64,000 nt of DNA from Coenobita brevimanus (GCA_032717465.1 CM064671.1:57596894-57660893), one strand, 5' to 3'; positions 45,911-57,977 are shown, counted from the stretch's first letter. The notes: generated by a model from the sequence alone, not told the origin. Numbers and translations are program-made.

Positions 45911-48528
45911 CGAAAAGGAAGAAGATACGAGAGCCCTTACACAGATTTATAAGAATTCAAGACGACTATCCCAATGATGAAGAGAACGAGCAGGCTGACG
46001 AACCACTCCCAATGTGTGACATTGAATTAATTACTCCTCCATCAGGTGCACAAATTCAGCCCGATTTACCTGAAAATTTACCAGGACCTTCCTCAGACTC
46101 TGGCCCTTCGAGCAGGAGGAAAGAAAGCAGCCATTTCCAACGTGAGACCCCCAAGAAGGACCCCGCAGCAGAGCCCCACGTCACTCACAGCTCAGGCTCC
46201 CAGACCCTCGTCATCCCTGGCTATGATGCCCCCACCGCATTCCCCCACATCGGTTCCTTGGGTCCCTGCCAAACGTTCAAGGGGAAGACCAAGGAAAGTA
46301 GCATGTTCCCCAGATCCTGCCACCCCAGTGCCACCCATTAGTGCCACCTCAGTGCCACCTGTTTGTGCCACCCCAGAGCCACCCACAGGTGCTAACTCAC
46401 CAGGTACGCCCTCCCCAGTGCACTCCTCCCCTCCTGTTGATGCGTCCCAGCTTAGCTCAGCTGAAGTGAAGAGCAGAAAGAGGGCTAGAGGGCCTATTAG
46501 AGGCAATATTGGCACCCCTCTGATAAAGTACCCATCTCAAAGTATCAGGGCTAAGGATGGCAGTATATGGCGCCGTGACCCTTACCCAAATTTACCGAGG
46601 ATGTCTGCCACCCAGCGACTGCCAGCTGGACAACTGACAACATCAGCAGACCAAAGGAAGCAACCTGAGGAATTGTTTGAGCTGTTCATTCCTGACATCG
46701 GGTTGGCTACCATCGAGCCCTACACCTGCAAGAAAATAGACCCTCTCAGGGCCAAGTACAGCCAGCAGGATACCTCAACAACAGGGCCAGTGACTCTCAT
46801 GGAAATCAAGGCGTTGCTGGGGCTCCTCATTGTCTCTGGCATCAAGGAGGACAACCATGTGGGGACAGAGCAAATGTGGTCGCCATTTGATGGGTGCCCT
46901 TTTATCAAAGTACGATGACCAACAAGAGATTTTGCTTCCTTTTCAGGGCCCTCCACTTTGATAATTCAGACACACGAGCTCAGAGGCTGCTCAAGGACGA
47001 ACTGGCACCCATCAGGTCACTCTGGGATGCGTGTGTGTCATCCTGTAGGAGCTGCTATGTGCCAGGACACCATTTCAAGATCGATGAACAACTCCTCGCC
47101 TTCAGGGGGAACTGTACCCTCAGAATGTACATCGCCAAGAAACCGGCCAAGTAAGTCCTACTTACCTGTCATTCCATTATATACTTACCTTTCATTCGAT
47201 GATATACTTACCTGTCATTCCATTATGTAATTACCTTTTATTCGATGATATAATTACCTGTCATGTACGAAGTACTGACCTGGGTTTTACAGTGTACTTA
47301 CCTGTCATACCATTATGTACTTACCTTTCATTCGATGATATACTTACCTGTCATACCATTATGTACTTACCTTTCATTCGATGATAGACTTACCTGTCAT
47401 GTACGAAGTACTGACCTGGCTTTTACAATGCACTTACTGTCATACCAGTATGTACTTACCTTTCATTCGATGATACACTTACCTGTCATGTACAAAGTAC
47501 TGACCTAACTATTGACAGTGTACTTATCTGACATTTTATTTTATAATTACCTGGTTTTCCCAGTATCATCTCTGTGACATGTTCACTAATTACTCATCTC
47601 TTTGTTACAGGTACGGGCTGAAGTTCATCATGCTGTGTGACTCCGAGACACATTTCATGTGTAACGCCCTGCCATACCTGGGGAAGGGGACCGTCACACT
47701 TCCTAGGGACGTCAAAACATACGGAGAATATTACCTGACAGAACTTACTGGGCCATTCCAACGGCAGGGGCGTACAGTCACTACGGACAATTGGTTCAAT
47801 TCCCTGCCAGGAGCCTTGGCACTGCATGAGAGAGGACTGGAGTTTGTGGGTACCATCAAGCCCAAGCCCTACCTGCCGAAAGCTGTGACAGACAAGGAAA
47901 TTGGAGATCGCGGAGACTGTTGCTTTCTTCGATTATGACAAGAAAGTAACACTGATTTGTCACAGGGCCAATAAGACCAAGGGGGTGCAACTCCTAAGCA
48001 CCATCCACCACAACCCAAAAGTTGTTGACAAAACGAAAATGGATATTCAGATGTTTTACAATGCAACCAAGGTTGGGGTCGACATATTCGACCAGCTATG
48101 TTCTAAGACCTCCTGCAGCAGAATGACAAAATGGTGGCCACTCTGCTTCTTCTTTGGTATCATCAACCTGGCCTACACCAATGCCTACATCCTGTACCAG
48201 GTTCAGAATGAAGGCAGGAAGATACGGACAAGGCAGGAGTTTGGCATGAAGCTGGCAGAGGAGCTTTGTAAACCCTGAGCAATGAAAAGACTGCAGACAA
48301 CAAATTTGCCACGGGAGCTAGGGTACCTCATAGGATCAGTGTATGGCATGGTATGCCACTACAGCCCAGAAGAGCCTGCACCTGGTCAAGAGCAATGCCC
48401 CAAGAAGAGGATGAGATGTTACCCGTGCCCCAGGACCTCCAACTTTGTCAAGGGTCACCTGTGCTGTCTGCAAGAGGTACACATGCCCCCGGCAATACAA
48501 GATCACCTGTGACACCTGCGATTTTTGA
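45911..48528 (+). pseudogene. piggyBac-like transposase (PGBD type), decayed, one intron
   Basis: An acidic N-terminal region (DDYPNDEENEQADEPLP) is followed by a Pro/Ser-rich stretch with an AT-hook 'KRSRGRPRKV' (46271-46300). The DDE_Tnp_1_7 domain follows: 'ELFIPDIGLATIEPYT', 'ALLGLLIVSGIK', 'FRALHFDNS', 'HFKIDEQLLAFRG' (first D, 47083-47085), intron 47151-47610, 'TVTTDNWFNSLP' (second D, 47786-47788), 'KVGVDIFDQL' (third D, 48081-48083) and 'TKWWPLCFFF'. The end is a Cys-rich finger 'VTCAVCKRYTCPRQYKITC' stopping at 48526-48528. Damage: shifts near 46110-46200, about 46908, about 47911 and about 48440, and an in-frame TGA at about 48277. The catalytic triad is intact but the gene is dead. 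A TTTATGGCAG acceptor-like site at about 45901-45910 hints at an upstream exon. Element termini were not found. Confidence 0.85.
47151..47610 (+). repeat. Minisatellite-filled intron in the piggyBac-like gene
   Basis: GTAAGT at 47151 and TTTGTTACAG ending at 47610 are consensus splice sites that join PAK to YGLKF in frame. The interior is built from units such as 'CTTACCTGTCATNCCATTAT' and 'ACTTACCTTTCATTCGATGA', repeated about nine times with a higher-order block that includes 'CATGTACGAAGTACTGACCT'. ACTTACCT is the reverse complement of a splice donor (AGGTAAGT). Confidence 0.85.
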
Positions 48529-49224
48529 GGTAAGAACAAGAAACACTGTTTACCATTAGAGGAAGGTTTATTCCTTGTGTATACCCAATTTTATGGTCAC
48601 AGAGTGAGTTTTGCCTGAAATGTATGTTCAACACCTTAGAGTTTCCATAAATTATAGAGCCCCCATAAAAATTGGGTTTACGTATTTTTTTTTTTTTGCA
48701 TCAAACTGACTCCGATTTCTTTTGGGGGGGTCTCTCTGTGTTGTAGGATGATAAGGGCACCTACATACCACATTTCATGCAGATCCTTGCATATTTAGGT
48801 ACCCTTTAGGTAACGGATACAAAGACCATGGTTAAAAAAAAAATAACTTTTTTTTCCCTGACACAGCTCTTCAATGGTTGGCCTGAAAAATCTGCCCCTT
48901 GGACGCTGAAGAGCTACACCCTTCCCCTCCACGGCTATGCAACCAAAGTCATCTCAGGAATTGACGTACATGAGATAAGCCTCAGTTTTTCAGAGTAATT
49001 TATTTTAAACCACTTTTTATATTTTTACCCGTAAAATAAAGACTAATTTTAAAATTATTTTCATTTCCTCCTAACACAATATTAAGTAATGATTGTAGTT
49101 TTTACTGGTAAAAAGAAATTTAAAATTCATCCAGTAGTTGTCGCATGACAGGTAATTAAAATGCTGGTGACCCCTTTGGGTCCACATTACCAAAAGTGAC
49201 ACAGATCGCGGATCTTACCTGAGC
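48529..49224. other. No firm gene; possible terminal exon at 48867-48998 (+)
   Basis: After a polypyrimidine tract and ACACAG (48861-48866), 43 codons are open to TAA (48996-48998): 'LFNGWPEKSAPWTLKSYTLP' and on to 'IDVHEISLSFSE'. An AATAAA lies at 49035-49040. The layout looks like a last coding exon, but I do not recognise the peptide. Confidence 0.3.
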
Positions 49225-50000
49225 AGGCAGCTTGTATTTATATTTCACATTCGGAGATAGGCTAGGAACACAATATTCTTTATGTACTCCAGGTAATCAT
49301 CATCTGTAATGCAGAAACCAATACACGTATGATATGAAATCTCTATCTATCTATATACCTAGGCTGCTTCCCCTAAGGAAAGGGAGGTAGCCGAGACAGG
49401 ACGACACACTCCCCATTTACTCATCCATTCAAACACATTCATTCGCTTCTTAGCCCCAAAGGGGAGAACGGACAGATCCTCACCGCACCACACCGCACAA
49501 GGGTCAACTGTGCAATGCAATCAGTGACATCCGCAGCAGGGCCCGACAGCAGAGCTGGTTTACCCCTGCCACATCATAACAGACTCATCCCCTTACCCGC
49601 ACCTGACCTGAAATAGCTGATCAGATCAAATGCGGGAGAATATCCCCTCAGGGCTGCGTCATCACTTATTCATTCACAATTTCTCTCCATTTATTTGTCA
49701 CGCACAGCCATGTGAAAATATAGTATACTCTCAGTGCTAATTCACATTTGGTCTGCCCACTTTCCCTCTATTTGCCCCTACCTACCAATATCTCCTCCCT
49801 CCCTACAGCTGTCCTTCCCGCAAGTCGTTATCCCTCCCCTTCCCTCTATCCCTACCGCCTCTCCTTCCCTCTTTTCTTCTCTTTTTGTGTTCTTCCCGTT
49901 TGCTCCTCTCCCTCGCATTCTGTAGCTCCATTCATTATTCTATGGCATCAACTCCCTCTTTACACGATACTCCTTCAGTACCAACAACCCATGTTAAAAC
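49225..50000 (+). repeat. Left arm of a long inverted duplication
   Basis: Segments such as 'TTTCACATTCGGAGATA', 'ATTCTTTATGTACTCCAGGT' + 'AATCATC' and 'ACTCTCAGTGCTAATTC' recur inverted at 51085-51505. An RTE 3' end (49343-49709) interrupts this arm. C/T-rich sequence at 49760-49920 makes spurious Pro/Ser frames. Confidence 0.6.
49343..49709 (-). mobile_element. RTE copy-3-type 3' end, 5'-truncated
   Basis: Nearly identical to 32605-32960: (CTAT)n then 'GGAAAGGGAGGTAGCCGAGA', 'CACTCCCCATTTACTCATCC', 'AAAGGGGAGAACGGACAG', 'CCTGACCTG', 'CTTATTCATTCACAATTTCT'. It is only the 3' untranslated end. The flanks TATGAAAT and TGTGAAAA are a plausible diverged duplication and interrupt the inverted-repeat arm. 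Confidence 0.85.
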
Positions 50001-51084
50001 CAGATTCTGGCAATATGAGTATATATATTCCTAATTACAGAGTGACCATGACCTCTGGAAACAAAAACTTCAGTAAGAAAACTAGAATACTAGTATATAT
50101 CTTCATACCCACACCTCGGTCAAGGGTATTAAAACCTTGTTGACACACCCAGTGATCATTCGTTCATTCGTTTAAGGATTCACTTCACCTGTAATGAAGG
50201 CCAGGCCATACATTGGCCCGGTCAGTGGGGTGTGGGCTGGCTTAAAATTAGTTAGAGGGAAGACAAGGCCCGGAAACCGCACAGAACACACGCCTTGTCT
50301 TCTTCCTGGTTTTTGTGGTATGTGTGCCAGTGATCGACACCTCAGTAAGTTATCAACTTCAGTGACTAAAGACATAGGAGCATCACTGATATTGATTCAT
50401 ACTGATGGAATATACTCGTATCTGGAGTAAGTAAACAGTGGAAAGTAAATGAGAGGGGAGAGATGCTTGATTCAACTATTCGCCTCATGCAGAATTTTGC
50501 ATTATACAGTATATTCGTACTGCAGGAGCACTTGTGGCCAATTGTTCATAGTACTGAAAAGGCATTTCTGATAACGCAATGTCAAATCCAAGTGTCATTG
50601 TCCTCCCATAAAAACACTTGGTGTTGCTAATACTTCATACTTCATATTAGATCTCCCTTTCTCATGACAGTCGTGGGCATGCAGCAATCAAGCTACCGCT
50701 GGTGGCATGCAAGTTTATTATGTGTGTCAGGGGAACCCACTTTATCAGCGCACCACAAAAATAGGTATTGATGGGCCTTTAAGATCGGATATATCTTGAG
50801 TCTGATTCAAATGAAAGGGTGAGTGGCTGCATAAATAAGATACAGTACAGTACACCCATATCGTCATTACGTTACATTCAAGCCAAGGAGAGGTAGAAAG
50901 GGCTGTGACAGTGTGATGGGCAGAAGAACTGGGACGACGGATATGGAGTGGTATGGGAATTCAACCTAAAGCCAGACCCCAAAGCTACCTGTACCTCGGC
51001 AGGGTCATGAATAACGAAAGGAGGACTGTAGAGAAAGGTATGAGAAATGGGATGAGGGCAAGGCGATGAGGGGGGAAATAATAT
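50001..51084. other. No gene recognised (loop between inverted arms)
   Basis: Unrecognised sequence separating the two arms. Confidence 0.35.
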
Positions 51085-51505
51085 TAATAAACCATGGTTG
51101 TAGCTGTGTTGATATTGAGACAAAATATGTTTATATGAAATATTTAATGAGTAACGAATAATAAAGGAGTGCAACATGCATCTGACGCCTTGAAAAATGT
51201 ATAGCAACAGAGTTTTCGGCAGAGACGTTATGGGAAAAAGGGATAAAAAAAAATGGGAGGAAGAGAGGGAGGGGAAGGGATAACAAGTTGGGGGAGGGAG
51301 TTGTGAGAAGGAGAAGGGACAGAGGGAGGGGTAGGGGAGAAGGCAGAAGGGAATTAGCACTGAGAGTAAAGCATATTTTCATATGGCGTTTCTCAACATA
51401 AGTTATTGAATTCAGGGTTTCAGATGATTACCTGCAATATATAAAGAATGTTGTTTTACGAGCATATCTCTCAATGTGAAACTTAAACATAAGCCATTAA
51501 GATAC
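51085..51505 (-). repeat. Right arm of the inverted duplication
   Basis: Reverse complement of the left arm (49225-50000) without the RTE insertion. The A/G-rich 51230-51360 corresponds to the C/T-rich 49760-49920. The arms are clearly diverged. Confidence 0.6.
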
Positions 51506-51909
51506 TTAATTGTCAGCTCTTCTCCATACAGTAGTGCCAAGCACTCAGGGTTATATCATAATATGCTGGCCTAACGCGAATTTATGCCTCCCACTTTATA
51601 TAAGGTCCTACAGCAAGTCTTTATCTTGTCCCATGCCAAAGAATTTGGCAGTCAATATTTTTTTCATCAATAAAGTTTTCATTTTGGAACCACACAGCCA
51701 TATATTTCGTAAACGTACAAAAAACATCACTAACACTCAGTTCCCCTGGATATTATTTTTTCATTTTCTTTTTTCCCCTCTTCATTGACTGTCCTTTGTA
51801 GAGAACGTGGAAAACGGTAGTTAAAAATTCAAGCACTTTTACAATATGGCCATTAAATTCTAAGTTTCATCGTTACTAAAACCACAAACTGTCTTTCAGA
51901 TTATCGAAT
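51506..51909. other. No gene recognised
   Basis: Near 51560-51590 a short match in reverse to 43795-43825. Nothing else seen. Confidence 0.35.
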
Positions 51910-52782
51910 TGGTACCTCCCAGTCCCACACTGCCAAAGGCTCCAGCAGCAGTTTAGGACAGGAAGGACGTTGCCCAGTGAGTTGTTCTTCCTACGGACAG
52001 CATTTAGATGTACAGTACACAGGAGTAGCTCAGGCGTCGTAAATAAATACTGTCTTCTTAAGTTCAGTGTCTTTATTTTCCAGGTAATTACACTTAATGC
52101 TTTCCAACTTCACTTCACTGTTTTCACAAGCACTGGAGCTATACAAACTTTACTAACTGCTATTACACTTAATTCTTAACACTTCACTATTTTCACAAGT
52201 ACCGAAAATATATAGTCTTCACTGACACTGCACTGACACTGCACTACACTCAAACTGAAATGAAAACCAACTGAACTTGCTCTAGTCTTTCCACCATCCG
52301 TCTACGAGTATAATCTTCCTTGCTTCTCCAACATTCAAGAACGTGCTAGTCCTGTACAGTCAGGGAAAGTTCCGCATTACCCATCTATCGAAGCACTGGT
52401 GTGAGACAGGTGACTGTGCACCGGCAGCAAGACCTTAAGTGTCCGGTAACTGTGAGTGTGGAAGGTGAGGCGGAGGACTGGGGGCATAGGAGGATTTGGT
52501 AATAGGTTGGGAATTAAGTGTAAGTCTGCAGTGTATGACTTGGACGGTGTGTTTGAATTAATTAAGTAAAGATAGATGACAGTATGATGCTAGCATTTTG
52601 TTTAAAGAATTACACAAATGCCTGTGGAGTTAGCATTGCCAGGAAAGTTGTGGAAGTTTGCTGGGTTCAGACAGGTTTGATTGCTTTCATTCTCTCTCGA
52701 CTTTAACATGAGACGTTTCTCCAGGAGATACTCGTAACGAGAAAACAGATATATATATTTTGTCCTCACTCGAAAAGAAAGC

Positions 52783-52868
<86 letters not shown>

Positions 52869-53805
52869 TTCAGGTCCTCGACTTGTTACCACACTACTAT
52901 AGGACCAGGAAATAATCACAACGATGGAAGTAGCATCTGCAAGCAGTGCGTACGTTGTAAGAAACGAACTGCACCTAGAATGAAGCACATGAACAGTAGT
53001 GCATAGACTTAGGTCGTCTGGTTTGTGTTCGAACTCGTCTGTGGGATTCAGTTTGCCAGCCACTCTAAAAGAAAAAATAAATAATCATAAGAGGATAACT
53101 CTGTTCTGATGTGTTGAATTCTGTACTGAATTTTACAACACCCGTAAATAATGTCCCAGGTCATAATTATCAACTTGATTAGCTTATTTACAGTTAATAA
53201 AGATGGAGAACTGACTTCTGAACACCTATTTAGCTAACTGCATTGTAAAACTGCGAATGTGGTCATAAAAAATAAAAGATGAGAAACGCTCATAAATACT
53301 AAATAAAAACTGCAGTCAGAAAAATTTGATAATTATGTTGATTAGTTTCATTGTTACCAAAAAAGTATATGCTGGCATCTGCAGGCTGATCACCTGGAGC
53401 AAATGACAACTCAAATCAGTGCTACCAACCGATCGTTCGACACAAAGCAGACCGATCCAGAGTTATAGTCTTTCAGCAGATATTTTCACCAAATTTCACC
53501 ACACGACTCTTGTCTTTGAACAGTACTTGCCCCTAGCCACAACAGTTGTCAACTCGGAGACAACCAAAACATGCCCAAGTTTTCATACATTACATAACAC
53601 TGTGAATTATTTAGCACGCTGACTTAAATTACATAATTTAACAAGCAATCACTTAAATAAAACATTATAAAAAGAGAGAGAGAAAAAAAGAAACAAGTAC
53701 GCTCACAAACATTAGGCAAACTGGCAACTCTGACTCGTACTGGAACCTACGGTAAACGTCGAGATGCTTCTCGACCACCCAACTGGCAAATCTTGCTTCT
53801 CAACA
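51910..53805 (-). mobile_element. Gypsy-type LTR (solo or truncated), interrupted
   Basis: 51910-52365 matches the low-coordinate part of the LTR at 58927-59604: 'GGAAGGACGTTGCC(C/T)AGTGA', 'GTTGTTCTTCCTACGG', 'CTTCACTTCACTGTTTTCAC'. About 53440-53805 matches the other part: 'AAAACATGCC', 'CAAGCAATCAC.TAA', 'ACTGGCAACTCTGAC', ending 'GCTTCTCAACA'. About 1.1 kb of unrelated sequence in between, with (AT)n at 52783-52866, is a later insertion or expansion. No internal Gypsy coding sequence adjoins it. Confidence 0.7.
52783..52866 (+). repeat. (AT)n microsatellite
   Basis: About 42 AT units within the interrupted LTR. Confidence 0.95.
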
Positions 53806-54305
53806 ATATTTCCTCATAATCATGCAAAAGTATTTCTTCATTTAAATACAGACAAGGCTTATGAAATTACATGGGGTTAAATTTACGCAATGCACTATCA
53901 CGCTGGGTGGTAACCATATAACCGGGATTTCTGGCAGGGTTAAGTGCTCCCCAGATTCCCCTATCCAAAATCATTTAATTATGGCAGTCGTTTCAGAGAG
54001 CCTTGGAGGGTCCAATACCCGCCCAGGGCCCCAACCAAATGGGCAGATTCGCGTGGCCATGTGGAATGTGAGAGGTGTGAATGAGGAAAGCAAGAGGGTA
54101 GAAGTGGTGAATATGTTCAAGAGTGCGAGATTTGCTGTGATGGCATTGTGTGAAACGAAGATGAAAGGGTGTGAAGTGGAGGAGCGGGAGGGTGTGAAAT
54201 GTGTATGATCGGGAATGAATGGGTGAGGATGATGCAAGGAAGTTGTTTTGTTGATAAATGAGGTGTGGCAGAGTGGAATGAAAGACTACATATGTGTCAG
54301 TTCGA

Positions 54306-54628
54306 GTTTTATTTTTTTATGTGTCTGACTCTGGGCAAAGGCTTCACAGCCCGCTCCCAAGGTCCAGTAGTCCTCCTACATAACATACACCTCCACATGT
54401 CACCACTTCGGCACTAACACCATCCATATTGAACACAAGCTAGGGCTGTCTCATACAGGACTGGTATATTGGTATCAGTGGGCGTATTTTTACGACATGT
54501 CGGAGGGTCATCTCGTAGATCGGTAAAGTCTACATTTATGAAATTCAAATCCTTAAACTGTTCCCTGCCCCAGAGGGGATTTGAACCTTGGTTCGGTAGG
54601 ACTGCAGGCCACCTCTCTACCAACTGAA
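54306..54628 (-). repeat. tRNA-type SINE, family 1, copy c (reverse, inside RTE copy 4)
   Basis: Reverse complement of the 63.3 kb SINE: T-rich tail then 'TATGTGTCTGACTCTGGGCA', 'CATCCATATTGAACAC', 'TGCCCCAGAGGGGATTTGAA' and 'TGCAGGCCACCTCTCTACC'. The RTE endonuclease frame continues on both sides. Confidence 0.82.
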
Positions 54629-55984
54629 GGTGGCAGTGATTGTAGCATATGCACCATGTGAGGACAGGAGTGAGACAGAGAAAGACAGGCTTTGGGATGA
54701 GCTGGATGAAGTAGCAGGAGAAATGCATAGGAGCTATAAAGATGACATAATGGGTTGTTATGGAGGACCAGGGGAAAATGATAATAGGAAACGACTAAAA
54801 CATATGTGTCAGGAGAAGAGGTTGTGCATTTGTAACTCGTAATTCAAACACAAAGATGCACATAAATATAGATGGTATAGAGGGAACGGGGATCATGTTG
54901 AAAGGAGCATGATTGATTATGTGTTTGTAGAGAGGTAGATGATGCGAATGGTTGCTGATACGAGGGCAGTGAGAGGACAATGTGGAGGTCTGTCAGATCA
55001 TATATTGTGGTATGCAAAATCAAGCTGAGAGGAGTGAGATGGGTCAGGAGAGAAAGAAGCAGTCAGGGAGAAAGACTGATAGTTGAGAAGCTGAGGGTCA
55101 AAGAATTGCCAGATGAATACAGGACCAAAGTAGAGGACGAGTTAGAATTACTGAATTGGAATGAAATGGATCTGGACAGACTGTGGAATGCATATAAGGA
55201 TTGCTTAGTTAGGAATGCTAAAGCGGTGTGTGGTGTGGCAAGAGTAACAACAAAGAAGAAAGGTACGGCATGGTGGGATGAGGAGGTAAAGAGTGCGGTG
55301 GAGGAAAAGAGGAAGAAGTGGCTAAAGTGGTTACATGACAGGGGTTCAGTTGAAAAAAGAACTGAATATGTTGAGAGCAAGAAGCAAGTAAAGAGGAAAA
55401 GGAAAAAGAAGGAGGTAAATGATGATCTAGAAAGATAAATGAATGGAAACTACTATGAAAATAGGAAGTTATTCTGGAAAGAGATGCGGAAATGTAGAAG
55501 TGAAAGTGGAAAGAAATGTGATGGTGTGAAGGGTGTAGGTGGTAGATTATTAATCCATGGGGATGAAGTAAGGACCAAATGGAAAGAATATTGTTTTTGA
55601 AAGCCTGATGAATGGGAATAGAGAGAGTAGAGCGGCTGTAAACATTATTGGTTTTGCGGGTGTGCAGAGAAAGAATGCAGTGCCAGGAGACATAACACTT
55701 ACACAGGTGAGGAGTGCTGTGAAGCGGCTGAAAAAGGGGAAAGCAGCTGAGGTTGATGAGGTGTATGCAGAGATGATTAAGTATAGTGGAGAAAGTGGAA
55801 TGAAGTGCTTGTTGGAGATTTGTAAGAAGGCATGGATGAGTGAAACTGTGCCAGCAGGGGGGAAGAAGGCTGCGATTGTACCCCTTTACAAAAATAAAGG
55901 TGAGCGAAGTGAGTGCACGAATTATCGTGGCATAAGTTTATTGAGTGTGGTAGGGAAGGTATATGGAAGAATTATTATAAAGAA

Positions 55985-56500
55985 ATGTGGTAGGTGGGGG
56001 CGCTCGCCATCCACTCACTTGATGTAGTGCTGCTCTTGGGTGTCTGCCCTTTCCTCTCTTCCATCCTTCTTTCCTTCCATCCTCTTCTGTCTTTCTTTCC
56101 TTCATTCTTTCCTTGTCCTTCTGCCTTCGGGTGACTTTACACCCCCTCTTCTGTCTTTCTTTCCTTCATTCTTTCCTTTTCCTTCTGCCTGTGGGTGACT
56201 CTACACTGAGTGACAAGCCAAATATTTTCCTGTACACCAGGAAACCATTTACTATGCTGGGTGGTAACCATACAGGCAAATTTTGGCACCTGGTGGTTTA
56301 GTGGGTAATTATTGCGCTCCAGTCGGATTGAGCCGGTGAAGGTTTATATCCAAGGTATGGTTGGTGTTGATTGCTCATGTAATGCCACTCAGGGATGAGT
56401 GAGGCTGGTCACTTTCATCTTAAATGTCGAGACCAGCTGCCTATCCCCTGGCTCCTACGCTCCTCATGAGGCAATGTAGGATTGGATGATGGATGGATGG
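55985..56500 (+). repeat. Insertion in RTE copy 4 containing SINE-like family 2, copy a
   Basis: The RTE frame is continuous when this block is removed (IIIKK | VREISE). Its first 270 bp are CTTTCCTTC-rich with two tandem 70-bp units ('CCTCTTCTGTCTTTCTTTCC' twice) and a piece 'GCTGGGTGGTAACCATA' also found at the 5' start of RTE copy 4 (53905). Then 56290-56498 is SINE-like: an A-box-like 'TGGTTTAGTGGG' (56294-56305), a weak B-box-like 'GGTTTATATCC' (56341-56351), a body shared with 5945-6130, and a (GGAT)n tail. Confidence 0.65.
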
Positions 56501-57977
56501 AAGTAAGAGAGATTTCAGAAGTCCTAGTGAGTGATGAAGAGGGTGGCTTTGGGAATGGCAGAGGATATGTGGATCAAATACTTGCAGTAAGACAGATAGC
56601 AGAGAAGGCTTGTTGGAAGGACCATAAGGTGTTTATGGCATTCACTGATCTGGAAAAACCATACGACAAAGTGGACAGAGAAGGATTGTGGAAAGTTTTG
56701 GGCATGTACGGTGTAGATGGTAAGTTGCTAGGTGCCGTCAAGAGTTTTTATGATGGTAGTGAAGCATGTGTAAGGGTTAATGGGCATCTTAAGTAAGTGG
56801 TTCACGATCAGTGTGGGCGTGCAACAAGGTTGTGTGATGTCCCCATGGTTGTTCAATACTGTATATATATATGGATGGGGTGATGAGAGAAGTAAAAACA
56901 AGAGTAACGGAGAGAGGGATGGCGTTGGTAATGAATGGTGATGGATGGACTCTCTCAAAATTGTTGTATGCTGATGATACAGTACTGCTTGCAAGTACCG
57001 GACAAGAATTTGGTAGGGTAGTGCAGAGTTTTGCTGATGTCTGTGAGCGTCGTGCTTTGAGAGTAAATGTAGACAAGAGTAAAGTGATGGTTACTGTGAG
57101 AGAAGGTGACTCCAAGTGCAATGTTACAGTGAATGGAGACTGTAATTGGTGAGAGAGTTCAAATACCTGGGTACAGTGATAGAAAAGAGAGGAAAATGTG
57201 CAAAAAAAAATTGGAAGTAAAGTGACACAAGGAAAAAAAGTAGCTGGTGCAATGAAAGCCTTGATAAGAAACAGAGGTTTGAGTGTTGCAGCTGCACGAG
57301 GCTTACATGAAGGAGTGTTAGTGTCAACTTTAACATATGGATGTGAGACTATGTTGTGGCTTGAAAATGAAAAGTCAAGAGTAAGAGCAGTGGAGATGGG
57401 ACAGCTGAGGAATGTATGTGGAGTACAGAGGATGGATAGGATGCGAAGTAATGTGATTCGTGAAAGATGTGGAGTGAGAAAGTCAGTGGACACCAGAATC
57501 GAAGAAAATGTGCTGAGATGGTATGATCATGTGGAGACAATGCATAACAATAGAGCGATGAAAAAGGTATATCTGAGCGAATTTGAAGGAGGGACGAGGC
57601 GAGGTAGGCCAAGAAGGTGGAGAGATATAGTGGATGAGTGTGTGAGGAAGAGAGGTTTGGAAGTCGGTGAGGCTAGGGAACTGACAATAGATCGAGCTGG
57701 CTGGATGAATGTTGTGAGAAGATGTGCATGATCAGGGATTTGGCACCCCTGTTTAACATGGCAGCGTCTGGACTGACTCTATCGGATACATTTATGTGAA
57801 GCTAGAGAACGTGATGAATGTTTTTGGCGTATTCCATAGAGCCAGGATTCCGGGGGCTTGAGTGATGGATGAGTGGAAGCGTGGCCCCTTGGATTGGGCA
57901 AATCTGGGCTGTCTGGACATTGCTACTCCTCACCCTGCGCTAGGATGGGAAAGGAGGTCCGGATGATGATGATGATT

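Larger units (their letters stand above)
53871..57977 (+). mobile_element. RTE-like LINE copy 4, longest RTE copy, split by two SINE-type insertions
   Basis: The endonuclease starts at about 54040 ('QIRVAMWNVRGVNEESKR', 'VMALCETKMKG') and continues after a SINE (54306-54628) with 'VAVIVAYAPCEDRSETEKDR' and 'SMIDYVFVER'. RT parts: 'LKKGKAAEVDEVYAEMIKY' (about 55727-55785), 'CTNYRGISLLSVVGKVYGRI', an insertion 55985-56500, 'SDEEGGFGNGRGYVDQIL', motif A 'MAFTDLEKPYDKVDREGLW' (A of AYD changed to P), 'LLYADDTVLLASTG' (about 56955-57000) and the C-terminal 'RGRPRRWRDIVDECVRKRG'. The coding end is at 57731. The 3' end is (GAT)n at about 57963-57977. It carries the most complete domain set of the RTE copies but has many stops and shifts. 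Confidence 0.82.

Noticed and set aside
47155..47560. CRISPR-like array
   Set aside because: Regular repeats lie inside a spliceosomal intron of a eukaryotic transposase and spacers are themselves repeated; it is a minisatellite.
49143..49225. piggyBac terminal repeat near 'GGTAATTAAAATGC'
   Set aside because: AATTAA is present but no CCC-type end nor a matching left terminus was found.
56728..57493. Minus-strand frames of up to 234 codons
   Set aside because: Antisense of RTE copy 4, which has the RT motifs on the plus strand.
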